DNA of 64,000 nucleotides from Sphingomonas sp. UV9 (GCF_004101245.1 NZ_SCIN01000004.1:62001-126000), one strand, 5' to 3'. Shown: positions 36,197 to 45,914, counted from the stretch's first letter. Translations and numbers: made by a program. The notes: generated by a model from the sequence alone, not told the origin.

Positions 36197-37201
36197 ATGA
36201 CCGATATTCCGAATACCCAGCCCGACAGCCGCGAGACCACGATCCTCGACGCCCCCGACCGCATGGTGAAGGTGCGCGAGATGTTCGGGATCGATTCTGA
36301 CATGGAAGTGCCGGCCTTCTCCGAAGCCGACGAGCGCGTCCCCGATCTCGATCCGGCGTACGTCTTTGATGCGGACACGACGATCGCCGTCCTTGCAGGC
36401 TTCGCACACAACCGTCGCGTGATGGTCCAGGGCTATCATGGCACCGGCAAGTCGACGCATATCGAGCAGGTCGCGGCGCGGCTGAAATGGCCGTGCATCC
36501 GGATCAACCTCGACGCGCATATCAGCCGTATCGACCTGATCGGCCGCGACGCGATCGTGCTCAAGGATGGTCAGCAGATCACCGAGTTCCGTGAAGGCCT
36601 GCTGCCCTGGGCGTTGCAGACTCCGACCGCGCTCGTCTTCGACGAATATGACGCAGGCCGGCCTGACGTGATGTTCGTGATCCAGCGCGTGCTGGAGACC
36701 GAGGGCAAGCTGACGCTGCTCGACCAGAACCGCGTGATCCGCCCGAACCCGTGGTTCCGCCTGTTCGCGACCGCCAACACGGTCGGTCTCGGCGACACGA
36801 GCGGGCTGTATCACGGCACGCAGCAGATCAACCAGGGCCAGATGGATCGCTGGAACATCGTCGTCACGCTCAACTATTTGCCCGCAAAGGTCGAGGCGCA
36901 GATCGTGCTCGCCAAGTCGGGCGAATATGACAAGCCCGACGGCAAGAAGGTTGTCGAGAACATGGTCCGCGTTGCCGACATGACGCGCAAGGGCTTCGTC
37001 AACGGCGACATCTCGACCGTGATGAGCCCGCGCACCGTCATCACCTGGGCGCAGAACGCGCTGATCTTCGGCGATGTCGGCTTCGCATTCCGCCTGTCGT
37101 TCCTCAACAAGTGCGACGAGGCCGAGCGGCCGCTGGTGGCGGAATATTACCAGCGCGTGTTCGGCAAGGATCTCCCCGAGAGCGTGGTGGGTAAGGCGTA
37201 A
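36197..37201 (+). CDS. cobS: Cobaltochelatase AAA+ subunit CobS
   Basis: The 334-residue protein matches CobS closely. The N-terminal MVKVREMFGIDSDMEVPAFSE segment precedes an AAA+ core with Walker A GYHGTGKST, Walker B ALVFDEYDAGRPD and sensor I FATANT. With CobT and CobN it inserts cobalt into hydrogenobyrinate a,c-diamide in the aerobic B12 pathway. No cobN is present in this window. It is the first gene of cobS-cobT-RHH. Confidence 0.96.
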   Translation: MTDIPNTQPDSRETTILDAPDRMVKVREMFGIDSDMEVPAFSEADERVPDLDPAYVFDADTTIAVLAGFAHNRRVMVQGYHGTGKSTHIEQVAARLKWPCIRINLDAHISRIDLIGRDAIVLKDGQQITEFREGLLPWALQTPTALVFDEYDAGRPDVMFVIQRVLETEGKLTLLDQNRVIRPNPWFRLFATANTVGLGDTSGLYHGTQQINQGQMDRWNIVVTLNYLPAKVEAQIVLAKSGEYDKPDGKKVVENMVRVADMTRKGFVNGDISTVMSPRTVITWAQNALIFGDVGFAFRLSFLNKCDEAERPLVAEYYQRVFGKDLPESVVGKA

Positions 37202-37204
37202 GCC

Positions 37205-39028
37205 TTGGCGAACGAAACCCCTCTCGATCGCTTCAAGGCGGTCCTGGCCGGCACTGCGCGCGCGATCGCGGAGGAGCCCGAGGTCGAGCTCGCCTTCACC
37301 GCGGACGCCCCGACCCAGTCGGGCAAGCACATCAAGGTGCCGATGCCCGCGCGTGCGCTGCCGCTCGAACAGGTCGCCGAGGCGCGCGGTTTTGCCGACG
37401 GGTTCGCGCTGCAGTTGAAGCACCACGACATCGCGTTGCACAACCGGGCTGCACCGGTGGAGGCTGTCGCCCGCGCGGTGTTCGACTCGGTCGAGACGGC
37501 CCGGGTCGAAGCGCTCGGCTCGCGGGGCTATGCGGGGATTGCCGACAATCTCGCGATGGCGCTCGACGTGCGGCTGCGCGCCGATCCGATCACGCGCGCG
37601 CGCAACCGCGACGAAGTGCCGCTGTCGACCGCGCTCGGCCTGCTGGTGCGCGAACGGCTGACCGGGCAGGAATCGCCCGCGATCGCCGCGCCCGGTCTCG
37701 CGCTGGTCCGTGAGTGGATCGAGAGCAAGACCGATCTCGACGCGCTGGCGTACGCGCTCGACGACCAGAAGGCATTTCAGGGCCTTGCGCGGAAAATGCT
37801 GCAGGAGCTGGAACTGGTCGAGGGCGACCAGGTCCCCGAGGAAAGCGACGAAGGCGGGTCCGAGGACGAGGGCACCGACGAGCAGCAGCAGGACGAGGGC
37901 GAGGAAGGCGACGAGCAGGGCGAGGACGGCCAGGGCGAAGTCGAGGCGCGCGGCGAACAGTCCGAGCAGCAGAACGAGGAAAGCGACGGCTCCGAGCAGA
38001 GCGACGAGTCGATGGACGACATCGACGGCGAGCCCGGCGACGACGGCGAGGAGGGGATGCAACCGGTCCGCCCGAACCGTCCCTTCGCGGACATGGGCGG
38101 CGCGTTCGACTACAAGCCGTGGACGACTCAGTTCGACGAGGTGATCGCGGCGACCGAGCTGTGCGACGCCGACGAACTGGCGCGGCTGCGTGGCCATCTC
38201 GATCAGCAGCTCGTGCATCTGCAATCGACCGTGTCGAAGCTCGCCAACCGGCTCCAGCGACGGCTGATGGCGCAGCAGTCGCGGTCGTGGGACTTCGATC
38301 AGGAGGAGGGCATCCTCGACGCGGCGCGCCTTGCCCGCGTGATCGTCAACCCGACGCTGTCGCTCAGCTACAAGTCCGAGCGCGAGACCGATTTCCGCGA
38401 TACCGTCGTGACGCTGCTGATCGACAATTCGGGATCGATGCGCGGTCGCCCGATCTCGATCGCGGCGATCAGCGCGGATATTCTGGCGCGCACGCTCGAG
38501 CGCTGCGGCGTGAAGACCGAGATTCTCGGCTTCACCACGCGTGCTTGGAAGGGCGGGCAAAGTCGCGAGACGTGGCTCGCCGCAGGGCGCCCACCGCAGC
38601 CGGGTCGGCTCAACGACATCCGCCATATCGTCTACAAGCGCGCCGACGAACCGTGGCGCCGTGCGCGCAACTCGCTCGGGCTGATGATGCGCGAGGGGTT
38701 GCTCAAGGAGAATATCGACGGCGAGGCGCTGATGTGGGCGCATGCGCGGCTTGTCGCGCGTCCCGAGGAGCGGCGCATCCTGATGGTGATCAGCGACGGC
38801 GCGCCGGTTGATGATTCGACGCTCAGCGTGAATTCGGGCTCGTATCTCGAACGCCATCTGCGCCAGGTGATCGGCTGGATCGAAACCAAGTCGCCGGTCG
38901 AACTCGTCGCGATCGGCATCGGCCACGACGTCACGCGTTATTACGCGCGCGCGGTGACGATCATGGACGTCGAGCAGCTTGGCGGGACGATCATCGAACA
39001 ACTCGCGTCGCTGTTCGACACCGAGTGA
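37205..39028 (+). CDS. cobT: Cobaltochelatase subunit CobT
   Basis: The 607-residue protein starts at TTG 37205, three bases after the cobS stop. An N-terminal helical domain is followed by a very acidic linker (about residues 212-283, rich in Glu, Asp, Gln and Gly) and a C-terminal von Willebrand A domain with the MIDAS motif DNSGSM at about 407. CobT forms stacked rings with CobS to drive CobN. The linker is low in complexity but typical of the family. Confidence 0.95.
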   Translation: MANETPLDRFKAVLAGTARAIAEEPEVELAFTADAPTQSGKHIKVPMPARALPLEQVAEARGFADGFALQLKHHDIALHNRAAPVEAVARAVFDSVETARVEALGSRGYAGIADNLAMALDVRLRADPITRARNRDEVPLSTALGLLVRERLTGQESPAIAAPGLALVREWIESKTDLDALAYALDDQKAFQGLARKMLQELELVEGDQVPEESDEGGSEDEGTDEQQQDEGEEGDEQGEDGQGEVEARGEQSEQQNEESDGSEQSDESMDDIDGEPGDDGEEGMQPVRPNRPFADMGGAFDYKPWTTQFDEVIAATELCDADELARLRGHLDQQLVHLQSTVSKLANRLQRRLMAQQSRSWDFDQEEGILDAARLARVIVNPTLSLSYKSERETDFRDTVVTLLIDNSGSMRGRPISIAAISADILARTLERCGVKTEILGFTTRAWKGGQSRETWLAAGRPPQPGRLNDIRHIVYKRADEPWRRARNSLGLMMREGLLKENIDGEALMWAHARLVARPEERRILMVISDGAPVDDSTLSVNSGSYLERHLRQVIGWIETKSPVELVAIGIGHDVTRYYARAVTIMDVEQLGGTIIEQLASLFDTE

Positions 39029-39035
39029 GCGCCGC

Positions 39036-39278
39036 GTGATCGAAGCGCCAGCCGGCGGCTTCCACGGCCCCGTCAAGCGCTCGATCACCATCGCGGGCCA
39101 CCAAACCTCGATCAGCCTCGAACCCGCGTTTTGGCAGGCGCTCGAAGCCGCGGCCGTGCGTCTCGCTCTGCCGCTGTCCGCGCTCGTGGCCGAGATCGAT
39201 GCGATCCGGATCGTCGCTGACGATCCGCCCAACCTCGCTAGCGCATTGAGAACATGGCTATTTGACAATCTTCATTGA
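39036..39278 (+). CDS. Ribbon-helix-helix domain protein
   Basis: The GTG at 39036, seven bases after the cobT stop, gives 80 residues. VKRSITIAGHQTSISLEPAFWQALE matches the basic strand and first helix of the RHH_4 family, and the C-terminal NLASALRTWLFDNL completes the pattern. Such proteins bind DNA as dimers, but this subfamily is not characterised. Its stop lies inside the first Fur-like box of the downstream receptor gene. Confidence 0.8.
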   Translation: MIEAPAGGFHGPVKRSITIAGHQTSISLEPAFWQALEAAAVRLALPLSALVAEIDAIRIVADDPPNLASALRTWLFDNLH

Positions 39279-39293
39279 GAACTACTCGCATTA
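39273..39293. promoter_or_regulatory. Fur-like box 1 (reverse orientation)
   Basis: Read on the minus strand it is TAATGCGAGTAGTTCTCAATG, resembling the TGCGAATGATTCTCA half of alphaproteobacterial iron-responsive sites. It pairs with the oppositely oriented box at 39303. Confidence 0.6.
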
Positions 39294-39302
39294 GCGTTGA
39301 CA

Positions 39303-39323
39303 GTGCGAACGACTCTCAATAGC
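39303..39323. promoter_or_regulatory. Fur-like box 2
   Basis: GTGCGAACGACTCTCAATAG lies 29 bases upstream of the receptor ATG and directly after a TTGACA (39297-39302) that can serve as -35. Binding of Fur here would block the promoter, in keeping with an iron-uptake operon. Confidence 0.65.
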
Positions 39324-39351
39324 GAACCTCTCAGAACAAAGGGGTTTGTCC

Positions 39352-41838
39352 ATGTCGCTATCTTCGCCGCGCGCATCGTTGCCGCGTTCGCCCTCCGTGC
39401 CCGCGTTTCTCGCCCTGTCGTGTGTCGGCGCGTTCGCCACCGCACCGGCCTATGCCGCTGAGGCCGACAAGGCCACGGCACCGGTAACGGACGACCAGCA
39501 ACGCGAAGAGATCCTCGTCAACGGTCAGCGGACGCGCGACTCCGGGCCCAAGCAGGTCGCGCCGCTGGTGAACACGCCGCGCTCGGTGATCGTGCTGCCG
39601 AAGGAGGTCATCGAGCAGACCGGCTCGAACAGCCTCGCCGATGCGCTGCGCACTGTCCCCGGCATCACCTTCGGCGCGGCCGAGGGTGGCAATCCGATCG
39701 GTGATCGCCCCTTCATCCGCGGCTTCGACAGCCAGGGCAGCATCTATGTCGATGGCGTTCGCGATCTCGCCTCGCAGACCCGCGAAGTGTTCGCGGTGGA
39801 GTCGGTGCAGATCGTCCGCGGTTCGGATTCGACGCTCGGCGGGCGCGGCTCGGCGGGCGGCACGATCAACATCCTGTCGCGCCTGCCGCAACTCGAGACT
39901 TTCGGATCGCTCAGCGGCAGTTACGGCGAGGCGGACTACAAGCGCATCACCGGCGACGTGAACCTGAAGGTGTCCGATACCGCCGCATTCCGGATCGAGG
40001 GGATGTGGCACGACCAGGACGTCGCGGGTCGCGATGCGATCTGGGCGAAGCGCTGGGGCATCGCGCCGTCGTTCGCCGTCGGGCTCGGCACGCCGACCAG
40101 GCTGACCGCGAGCTTCTATCACATGGAGAGCAAGGAACTGCCCGACAGCGGCATCCCGTATCTCTACACGATCAATAACCATCCGGGCACCGGCAACGTC
40201 TCGACGCAGCCCGCGCTCGGCACGGTAACCACCGCGAGCGGCCAGACCGGCTATGTCTCGCGCAAGAACTTCTACGGGCTCGCGGCACGCGATTTCCGCG
40301 ATGCGACCACCAATCAGGCGACGATCCGCGTCGAGCATGATTTCGGCGGCATCACGCTGCGCAACACCGCCCGCTACACGCATAGCGACCAGAGCTATAT
40401 CTTCACGCTGCCCGACGACAGCCAGGGCAATGTCTATGGCACGACCGCGACGGCAACCAGTGGCGTCAATCCGGCCACCGGCGGCACGAAGGTGACGGGC
40501 GGCGGCTATGTCTGGACGCGCGGCAACACGCGCTACGGCTATAGCGAGAGCATCGTCGACCAGACCGATCTGTACGGGAAGTTCAACACCGGCGGGGTCG
40601 AGCACAGCTTCTCGCTCGGCACCGAGATTTCGTGGGAGAAGACGCGGCGCGGCACGTTCGTGTCGGCCAATGGCTCGACGATCAGCCCGCGCTGCGACAC
40701 GGTCACGATCGCGCGCTCCTATTGCGTGAGCCTGTTCAACCCGAACCCGTATGCGCCGTGGGTCAATTACGCGAGCGACACGTCGACCACGCAGACGCCG
40801 ATCGTGAAGGGCGCGCCCTCGACCGAGACGCAGAACGACGCGAATACCAAGGCGGTCTACGCGTTCGATTCGATCACGCTGATGCCGTCGCTGATCCTCA
40901 ACCTCGGCGCGCGCTACGATCGCTTCCAGTCGACCGTCACCCTGCCCGGTGCCCAGCAGACCCGGATCAAGCGCGTCGACAATCTGTTCAACTGGCAGGC
41001 TGGGCTTGTCTTCAAGCCGACGCCGGAGACCAGCCTGTATGCAAGCTACGCGACCGCTGCGACGCCGCCCAACAGCCTGCTCGGCGAAGGCCGCGAGGAT
41101 AATGCGATCACCGCCGCGGTGCTCGACCTGTTGAAGCCGCAGAAGACCAAGTCGTACGAGGTCGGCGCCAAGGCCAGCCTGTTCGGCGAGAAGCTCCAGC
41201 TCGGTGCGGCGGTGTTCCAGACCGACATCGCCAACGCGCGCGTGCTTGACGATAACAACACCGCGTCGTTCATCGGCGAGACGCGGATCCGTGGCGTCGA
41301 GTTCAACGTCAGCGGGACGATCCTGCCCGGCTGGACGGTGTTCGGCGGCTTCACGCATCTCGATCCGAAGATCATCGACGGCGGCTTCCTAACGCTGACC
41401 GCCGCCGCGCTCCCCGGCCTCCAGCCGGCCCGTACGATCGGCGTCGTGTCGGTCAACACCGGCAAGCAGGTTCCGCAGACCGCCAAGAACAGCTTCACCG
41501 CGACGACCAACGTCAGCGTGACGAAGCGGCTGCAGATCGGCGGCACGGCCTTGTACATGGACGAGCAGATCGGCGGCTATTCGGATAACCGCACCGCGAC
41601 GCAGACCGCGGCTGGCGTCGTCACGGTCAATCCGGCGACCAAGGTTCTCACGCGCAGCAGCCCCGATTACTGGCGGTTCGATGCGCGTGCGAGCTACAAG
41701 CTGACCGACACCATCGACGTCAGCGTCAACGCGCAGAATTTGACCAACAAGGCCTACTTCTCGCAGACCTATGCCAGCCACTATGCCACGCTCGCCGCCG
41801 GCCGTACGGTGTTCGGCACCGTGAACCTGCGCTTTTAA
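39352..41838 (+). CDS. TonB-dependent siderophore receptor (PiuA/Fiu-like)
   Basis: The 828-residue protein starts at ATG 39352, eight bases after GGGG. A signal peptide ends near AYAAEA. The plug domain is recognisable from VNTPRSVIVLPKEVIEQTGSNSLADALRTVPGITFG and FIRGFDSQGSIYVDGVRD. The barrel ends in NLRF. Similarity is to catecholate siderophore receptors, and the following Sel1 and PKHD-hydroxylase genes reproduce the gene set of Pseudomonas piuA-piuC. It should import ferric catecholates through the outer membrane under iron limitation. Confidence 0.93.
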   Translation: MSLSSPRASLPRSPSVPAFLALSCVGAFATAPAYAAEADKATAPVTDDQQREEILVNGQRTRDSGPKQVAPLVNTPRSVIVLPKEVIEQTGSNSLADALRTVPGITFGAAEGGNPIGDRPFIRGFDSQGSIYVDGVRDLASQTREVFAVESVQIVRGSDSTLGGRGSAGGTINILSRLPQLETFGSLSGSYGEADYKRITGDVNLKVSDTAAFRIEGMWHDQDVAGRDAIWAKRWGIAPSFAVGLGTPTRLTASFYHMESKELPDSGIPYLYTINNHPGTGNVSTQPALGTVTTASGQTGYVSRKNFYGLAARDFRDATTNQATIRVEHDFGGITLRNTARYTHSDQSYIFTLPDDSQGNVYGTTATATSGVNPATGGTKVTGGGYVWTRGNTRYGYSESIVDQTDLYGKFNTGGVEHSFSLGTEISWEKTRRGTFVSANGSTISPRCDTVTIARSYCVSLFNPNPYAPWVNYASDTSTTQTPIVKGAPSTETQNDANTKAVYAFDSITLMPSLILNLGARYDRFQSTVTLPGAQQTRIKRVDNLFNWQAGLVFKPTPETSLYASYATAATPPNSLLGEGREDNAITAAVLDLLKPQKTKSYEVGAKASLFGEKLQLGAAVFQTDIANARVLDDNNTASFIGETRIRGVEFNVSGTILPGWTVFGGFTHLDPKIIDGGFLTLTAAALPGLQPARTIGVVSVNTGKQVPQTAKNSFTATTNVSVTKRLQIGGTALYMDEQIGGYSDNRTATQTAAGVVTVNPATKVLTRSSPDYWRFDARASYKLTDTIDVSVNAQNLTNKAYFSQTYASHYATLAAGRTVFGTVNLRF

Positions 41839-41847
41839 AGGACGGCC

Positions 41848-42594
41848 GTGACGGCGATCGATACTCTGAGCCCAGACGCGATCGCCGCGCGCCTCTCCGG
41901 AAGTCCGGCGGAGCGCGCGGCGTTCGTGCGTGAAGCGGCGGACGCGGGGGTCGCGGAGGCGCAGGCGGTCTACGGCCAGATGCTGCTCGACGGCACCGGC
42001 GTCGCGGCGGATCCGGTCGCTGCACTGGGCTGGTTCACCAGGGCGGCCGCGCAGCATCACGTGATGGCGCTGAACATGGTCGGGCGCTGTTACGATCTCG
42101 GCTGGGGCACGCGCGTCGACAAGACGCGAGCGGCCGAATGCTACCGGGTTGCAGCGGCGCGCGGGCTCGACTGGGCGATGTACAATTACGCGACGTTGCT
42201 CGCTCTGGGTGACGGGGTGGCGGAGGACAAACCGGCTGCGCTGGCGTTGCTGGAAACGGTAGCGGCAATGGACACCGGGCTCGCGAGCGCAAAGGCGATC
42301 AACTTCGTCGGCAGCTTCGCCGAGGACGGCTGGGCCTGCGAGCGCGATCTGGCCCGGGCCGCGGACTGCTATCGACAAGCGGCGGAAGGCGGCGATTTCC
42401 GTGGGTGCTTCAATCACGCGCGGATGCTCGGTGCGGCGAGCGATATCGAGGCGGCGCTGCATTGGCTGAAACAGGCAGGTGAGCGCGGCAATGCGGCGTT
42501 CCTCGCCAAGGCCGAAGCGTGGCTGGCGACCAGTGAGATCCCCGCGTTCCGCACCCGCGGGGTCGCGGCACTGCGAGAGGGCGTAGCATGCTGA
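41848..42594 (+). CDS. Sel1-like repeat protein
   Basis: The GTG at 41848, nine bases after the receptor stop, gives 248 residues. At least four Sel1/TPR-like repeats are visible, marked by A..YG.ML.DGTGVA.D...AL.WF..AA.. and variants. No signal peptide is evident, so it is probably a cytoplasmic scaffold. It sits between the receptor and piuC as in other proteobacteria; its exact role in iron uptake is unknown. Confidence 0.85.
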   Translation: MTAIDTLSPDAIAARLSGSPAERAAFVREAADAGVAEAQAVYGQMLLDGTGVAADPVAALGWFTRAAAQHHVMALNMVGRCYDLGWGTRVDKTRAAECYRVAAARGLDWAMYNYATLLALGDGVAEDKPAALALLETVAAMDTGLASAKAINFVGSFAEDGWACERDLARAADCYRQAAEGGDFRGCFNHARMLGAASDIEAALHWLKQAGERGNAAFLAKAEAWLATSEIPAFRTRGVAALREGVAC

Positions 42595-43271
42595 TCGCAA
42601 TCCCCGACGTGCTCGATCCTGCTGCCGTGGCCCGCGTGCGCGCGCTGATCGACGCGGCCGACTGGATAGACGGCAACGCCACCTCGGGCACGCAATCCGC
42701 GCTCGCCAAGCGCAACGAGCAACTGCCCGAGGACTCCGCCGCCGCGCGCGAGGCAGGTGGTATGATCCTCGACGCGCTTGGCCAGTCCGCGCTGTTCGTC
42801 GCCGCCGCGCTGCCGCTGAAAGTCTTTCCGCCGTTGTTCAATCGCTATGCCGGGGGCCAGGATTTCGGGCTGCACGTCGACACTGCCATCCGGATCAAGC
42901 GCGGCTCCGATTTCCGCATCCGCAGCGACCTGTCGGCAACGCTCTTCCTCGCCGACCCCGAGAGCTATGACGGCGGCGAGCTCGTGATCGAGGATCAATT
43001 CGGGCCGCAAAGCGTCAAGCTGCCCGCCGGCCACATGGTCGTGTATCCCGCCTCCAGCCTGCACCGCGTCGCGCCGGTCACGCGCGGGGTGCGGGTCGCG
43101 TCGTTCTTCTGGTTGCAGTCGATGGTCCGCGACGACGGTGCGCGGCGGATACTGTTCGATCTCGACCAGGGCGTGCAGGCGGTCGCGGCCGCACAAGGGC
43201 AGGGCGATCTGGCGACGGTGCGGCTGACCGGTGTGTACCACAATCTGTTGCGGCGCTGGGCCGACGCCTGA
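42588..43271 (+). CDS. piuC: PKHD-type Fe(II)/2-oxoglutarate hydroxylase PiuC
   Basis: The 227-residue protein overlaps the Sel1 gene by seven bases. The iron-binding facial triad is His96 and Asp98 (LHVD) with His159 (SLHRV), and Arg169 or the nearby arginine binds 2-oxoglutarate. The N terminus MLIAIPDVLDP and length match the PiuC/YbiX family linked to iron transport. The substrate is not established; hydroxylation of the siderophore system or of the iron-uptake machinery is inferred from context. Confidence 0.92.
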   Translation: MLIAIPDVLDPAAVARVRALIDAADWIDGNATSGTQSALAKRNEQLPEDSAAAREAGGMILDALGQSALFVAAALPLKVFPPLFNRYAGGQDFGLHVDTAIRIKRGSDFRIRSDLSATLFLADPESYDGGELVIEDQFGPQSVKLPAGHMVVYPASSLHRVAPVTRGVRVASFFWLQSMVRDDGARRILFDLDQGVQAVAAAQGQGDLATVRLTGVYHNLLRRWADA

Positions 43272-43346
43272 CGTTCGCTTCGTTCTACCCGTACCCCACC
43301 ACGCACGCAGGCCATTTCGCTTCCGTTTCGGCCCCCGGATGCCTAT

Positions 43347-45908
43347 ATGCTGGTCATGGCATCCAACCCCGAAACCAATAATCCCAACCTCCCGAACATG
43401 GGCGATTACGGCGCGGACTCGATCAAGGTCCTCAAGGGCCTCGACGCAGTGCGCAAGCGCCCCGGCATGTATATCGGCGATACCGACGACGGGTCGGGCC
43501 TCCACCACATGGTGTTCGAGGTCAGCGACAACGCGATCGACGAGGCGCTCGCCGGGCATTGCGACCGGATCGACATCGTCCTCAACGCCGACGGATCGGT
43601 CAGCGTCACCGACAATGGCCGCGGCATCCCGACCGGGATCCACACCGAGGAAGGCGTCTCGGCAGCCGAGGTCATCATGACCCAGCTCCACGCCGGCGGT
43701 AAGTTCGAGAACACCAACGACGAGAATGCCTACAAGGTCTCGGGCGGCCTCCACGGCGTCGGCGTCTCGGTCGTCAACGCGCTGAGCGAATGGCTCGATC
43801 TGACGATCTGGCGCGACGGCAAGGAGCATTACATGCGCTTTGCGTTCGGCGACGCGGTGATGCCACTCAAGATCGTCGGCGACGCAGCCGAGGGCCAGAA
43901 GGGCACGCGCGTCACCTTCTTCCCGTCGCCCGCCACCTTCAAGATCACCGATTTCGACTTCGACAAGCTCGAGCATCGCTACCGCGAGCTCGCCTTCCTC
44001 AATTCGGGCGTCCGCCTGTTCCTCTCCGACGCGCGGCACGAGGAAATGAAGACCGTCGAGCTCTATTACGAAGGCGGGATCGCCGCGTTCGTGAAGTATC
44101 TCGATCGCGCCAAGGTGCCGTTGATGCCCGAGCCGGTCGCGATTTCGGGCACGCGCGACGACGTCACGATGGACGTCGCGCTCCAGTGGAACGACTCCTA
44201 TTACGAAAACGTCCTCGCCTTCACGAACAACATCCCGCAGCGCGACGGCGGCACGCACATGGCCGCGTTCCGCGCCGCGCTGACCCGCACGCTCAACAAC
44301 TATGCCGAGAAATCGGGCATGTTGAAGAAGGAAAAGGTCCAGCTCACCGGCGACGACATGCGCGAAGGACTGACCGCGATCGTCTCGGTCAAGCTGCCCG
44401 ATCCGAAGTTCAGCAGCCAGACCAAGGACAAGCTCGTCTCGTCCGAAGTCCGCCAGCCCTTGGAAAGCCTGATGGCCGACAAGATGGCCGAATGGCTCGA
44501 GGAGAACCCCGCGCACGGCAAGGCGATCGTCGCCAAGATCATCGACGCCGCCGCCGCGCGCGAAGCGGCCAAGCGCGCGCGCGAATTGACTCGTCGCAAG
44601 GGCGTGATGGACATCGCATCGCTGCCCGGCAAGCTCGCCGACTGCCAGGAGCGCGATCCCGCCAAGTCCGAGCTGTTCCTGGTCGAGGGCGATTCGGCCG
44701 GCGGTTCGGCAAAGCAGGGCCGCGATCGCCATTTCCAGGCGATCCTTCCCCTGCGCGGCAAGATCCTGAACACCGAGCGCGCGCGCGAGGATCGCATGTT
44801 GTCGAGCCGCGAGATCGGCACGCTCATCACCGCGATGGGCACCGGCATCCGCGACGACTTCAACGCGGACAAGCTGCGCTACCACAAGATCGTGATCATG
44901 ACCGACGCAGACGTCGACGGCGCGCACATCCGCACGCTGCTGCTGACGTTGTTCTATCGTCACATGCCCAAGATCATCGAGGGTGGCTATCTCTACATCG
45001 CCCAGCCGCCGCTCTACAAAGCGACCAAGGGCCGGTCCGAAATGTATCTGAAGGACGATGCCGCACTCGACGAATATCTGGTCGACGCGGGCGTCTCGAC
45101 GATGGTCCTCGAGGGCCCAGCCGGCTCGCGGACCGGCGACAAGCTCAAGGATCTGGTCGACCACGCGCGCCGGATGCGGACGCTGATGCGCTACGTCCCC
45201 AAGCGCTACGACGCCGGGATGATCGAGGCGCTCGCACTCGGCGGGGTGTTCGATCCCGAGGCCTCGGTCGCGGATCGCACGTCGCGTCTCGAAATCGTGA
45301 CGCGGCGTCTCGAACTCGACGATAGCGAGGCCCGCTGGACTGCGGTGCTGACCGAAGAGGGCGGCATCCACTTCCAGCGCGCATGGCGCGGCGTGACTGA
45401 TCACCACATCATCGAGGCCAGCTTCCTGGTGTCGGCGGAGGCGCGGAAGCTGCACTCGCTGTCGGCCGAACAGGCCGAGAGCTATGCGCAGACCTCGAAC
45501 CTGATCCCCGCCAGCAAGGCCACGCAAGCCGACGAGCCCCATGCCGAGGCCGAGCCCGAGGCCGAAGAGGGTGCGGAACCAGAAGCCGGCGTGATCGGCT
45601 CCGCCACCGCTGTCGTCGCGACCCGCGGCTCTACCCAGGTGTCGCGCCCGAGCCACCTGCTCGATGCGATCCTAACCGCCGGGCGGAAGGGTCTCGCGAT
45701 CCAGCGCTACAAGGGGTTGGGCGAGATGAACGCGGAACAGCTCTGGGAAACCACGCTCGACCCGACAGTCCGCTCGATGCTTCGCGTCACCGCGGTGAAT
45801 GCCGAGAGCGCGAACGAGATCTTCACCCAGCTGATGGGCGAAGTCGTCGAACCCCGTCGCGAGTTCATCCAGGACAACGCGCTCAACGTCGCCAATCTGG
45901 ACGTCTGA
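43347..45908 (+). CDS. gyrB: DNA gyrase subunit B
   Basis: The protein has 853 residues from ATG 43347, or from ATG 43356 (MASNPE). The GHKL ATPase domain has SDNAIDEALAG, TDNGRGIP and GGLHGVGVSVVNAL. The TOPRIM domain has LVEGDSAGGSA and MTDADVDGAHI, and the C terminus carries QRYKGLGEMN. An acidic Glu/Pro/Ala stretch of about 25 residues near 730-755 sits in the variable region before QRYKGLG. It forms the ATP-driven half of gyrase, which supercoils DNA. Confidence 0.97.
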   Translation: MLVMASNPETNNPNLPNMGDYGADSIKVLKGLDAVRKRPGMYIGDTDDGSGLHHMVFEVSDNAIDEALAGHCDRIDIVLNADGSVSVTDNGRGIPTGIHTEEGVSAAEVIMTQLHAGGKFENTNDENAYKVSGGLHGVGVSVVNALSEWLDLTIWRDGKEHYMRFAFGDAVMPLKIVGDAAEGQKGTRVTFFPSPATFKITDFDFDKLEHRYRELAFLNSGVRLFLSDARHEEMKTVELYYEGGIAAFVKYLDRAKVPLMPEPVAISGTRDDVTMDVALQWNDSYYENVLAFTNNIPQRDGGTHMAAFRAALTRTLNNYAEKSGMLKKEKVQLTGDDMREGLTAIVSVKLPDPKFSSQTKDKLVSSEVRQPLESLMADKMAEWLEENPAHGKAIVAKIIDAAAAREAAKRARELTRRKGVMDIASLPGKLADCQERDPAKSELFLVEGDSAGGSAKQGRDRHFQAILPLRGKILNTERAREDRMLSSREIGTLITAMGTGIRDDFNADKLRYHKIVIMTDADVDGAHIRTLLLTLFYRHMPKIIEGGYLYIAQPPLYKATKGRSEMYLKDDAALDEYLVDAGVSTMVLEGPAGSRTGDKLKDLVDHARRMRTLMRYVPKRYDAGMIEALALGGVFDPEASVADRTSRLEIVTRRLELDDSEARWTAVLTEEGGIHFQRAWRGVTDHHIIEASFLVSAEARKLHSLSAEQAESYAQTSNLIPASKATQADEPHAEAEPEAEEGAEPEAGVIGSATAVVATRGSTQVSRPSHLLDAILTAGRKGLAIQRYKGLGEMNAEQLWETTLDPTVRSMLRVTAVNAESANEIFTQLMGEVVEPRREFIQDNALNVANLDV

Positions 45909-45914
45909 CCGCCG

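Noticed and set aside
39358..41358. Long minus-strand frame opposite the PiuA-like receptor
   Set aside because: No ribosome site or domain; the receptor on the plus strand is complete. The frame is a by-product of high GC.
42414..45656. 1080-codon minus-strand frame opposite piuC and gyrB
   Set aside because: Crosses two clear genes and an intergenic gap; composition typical of antisense frames.
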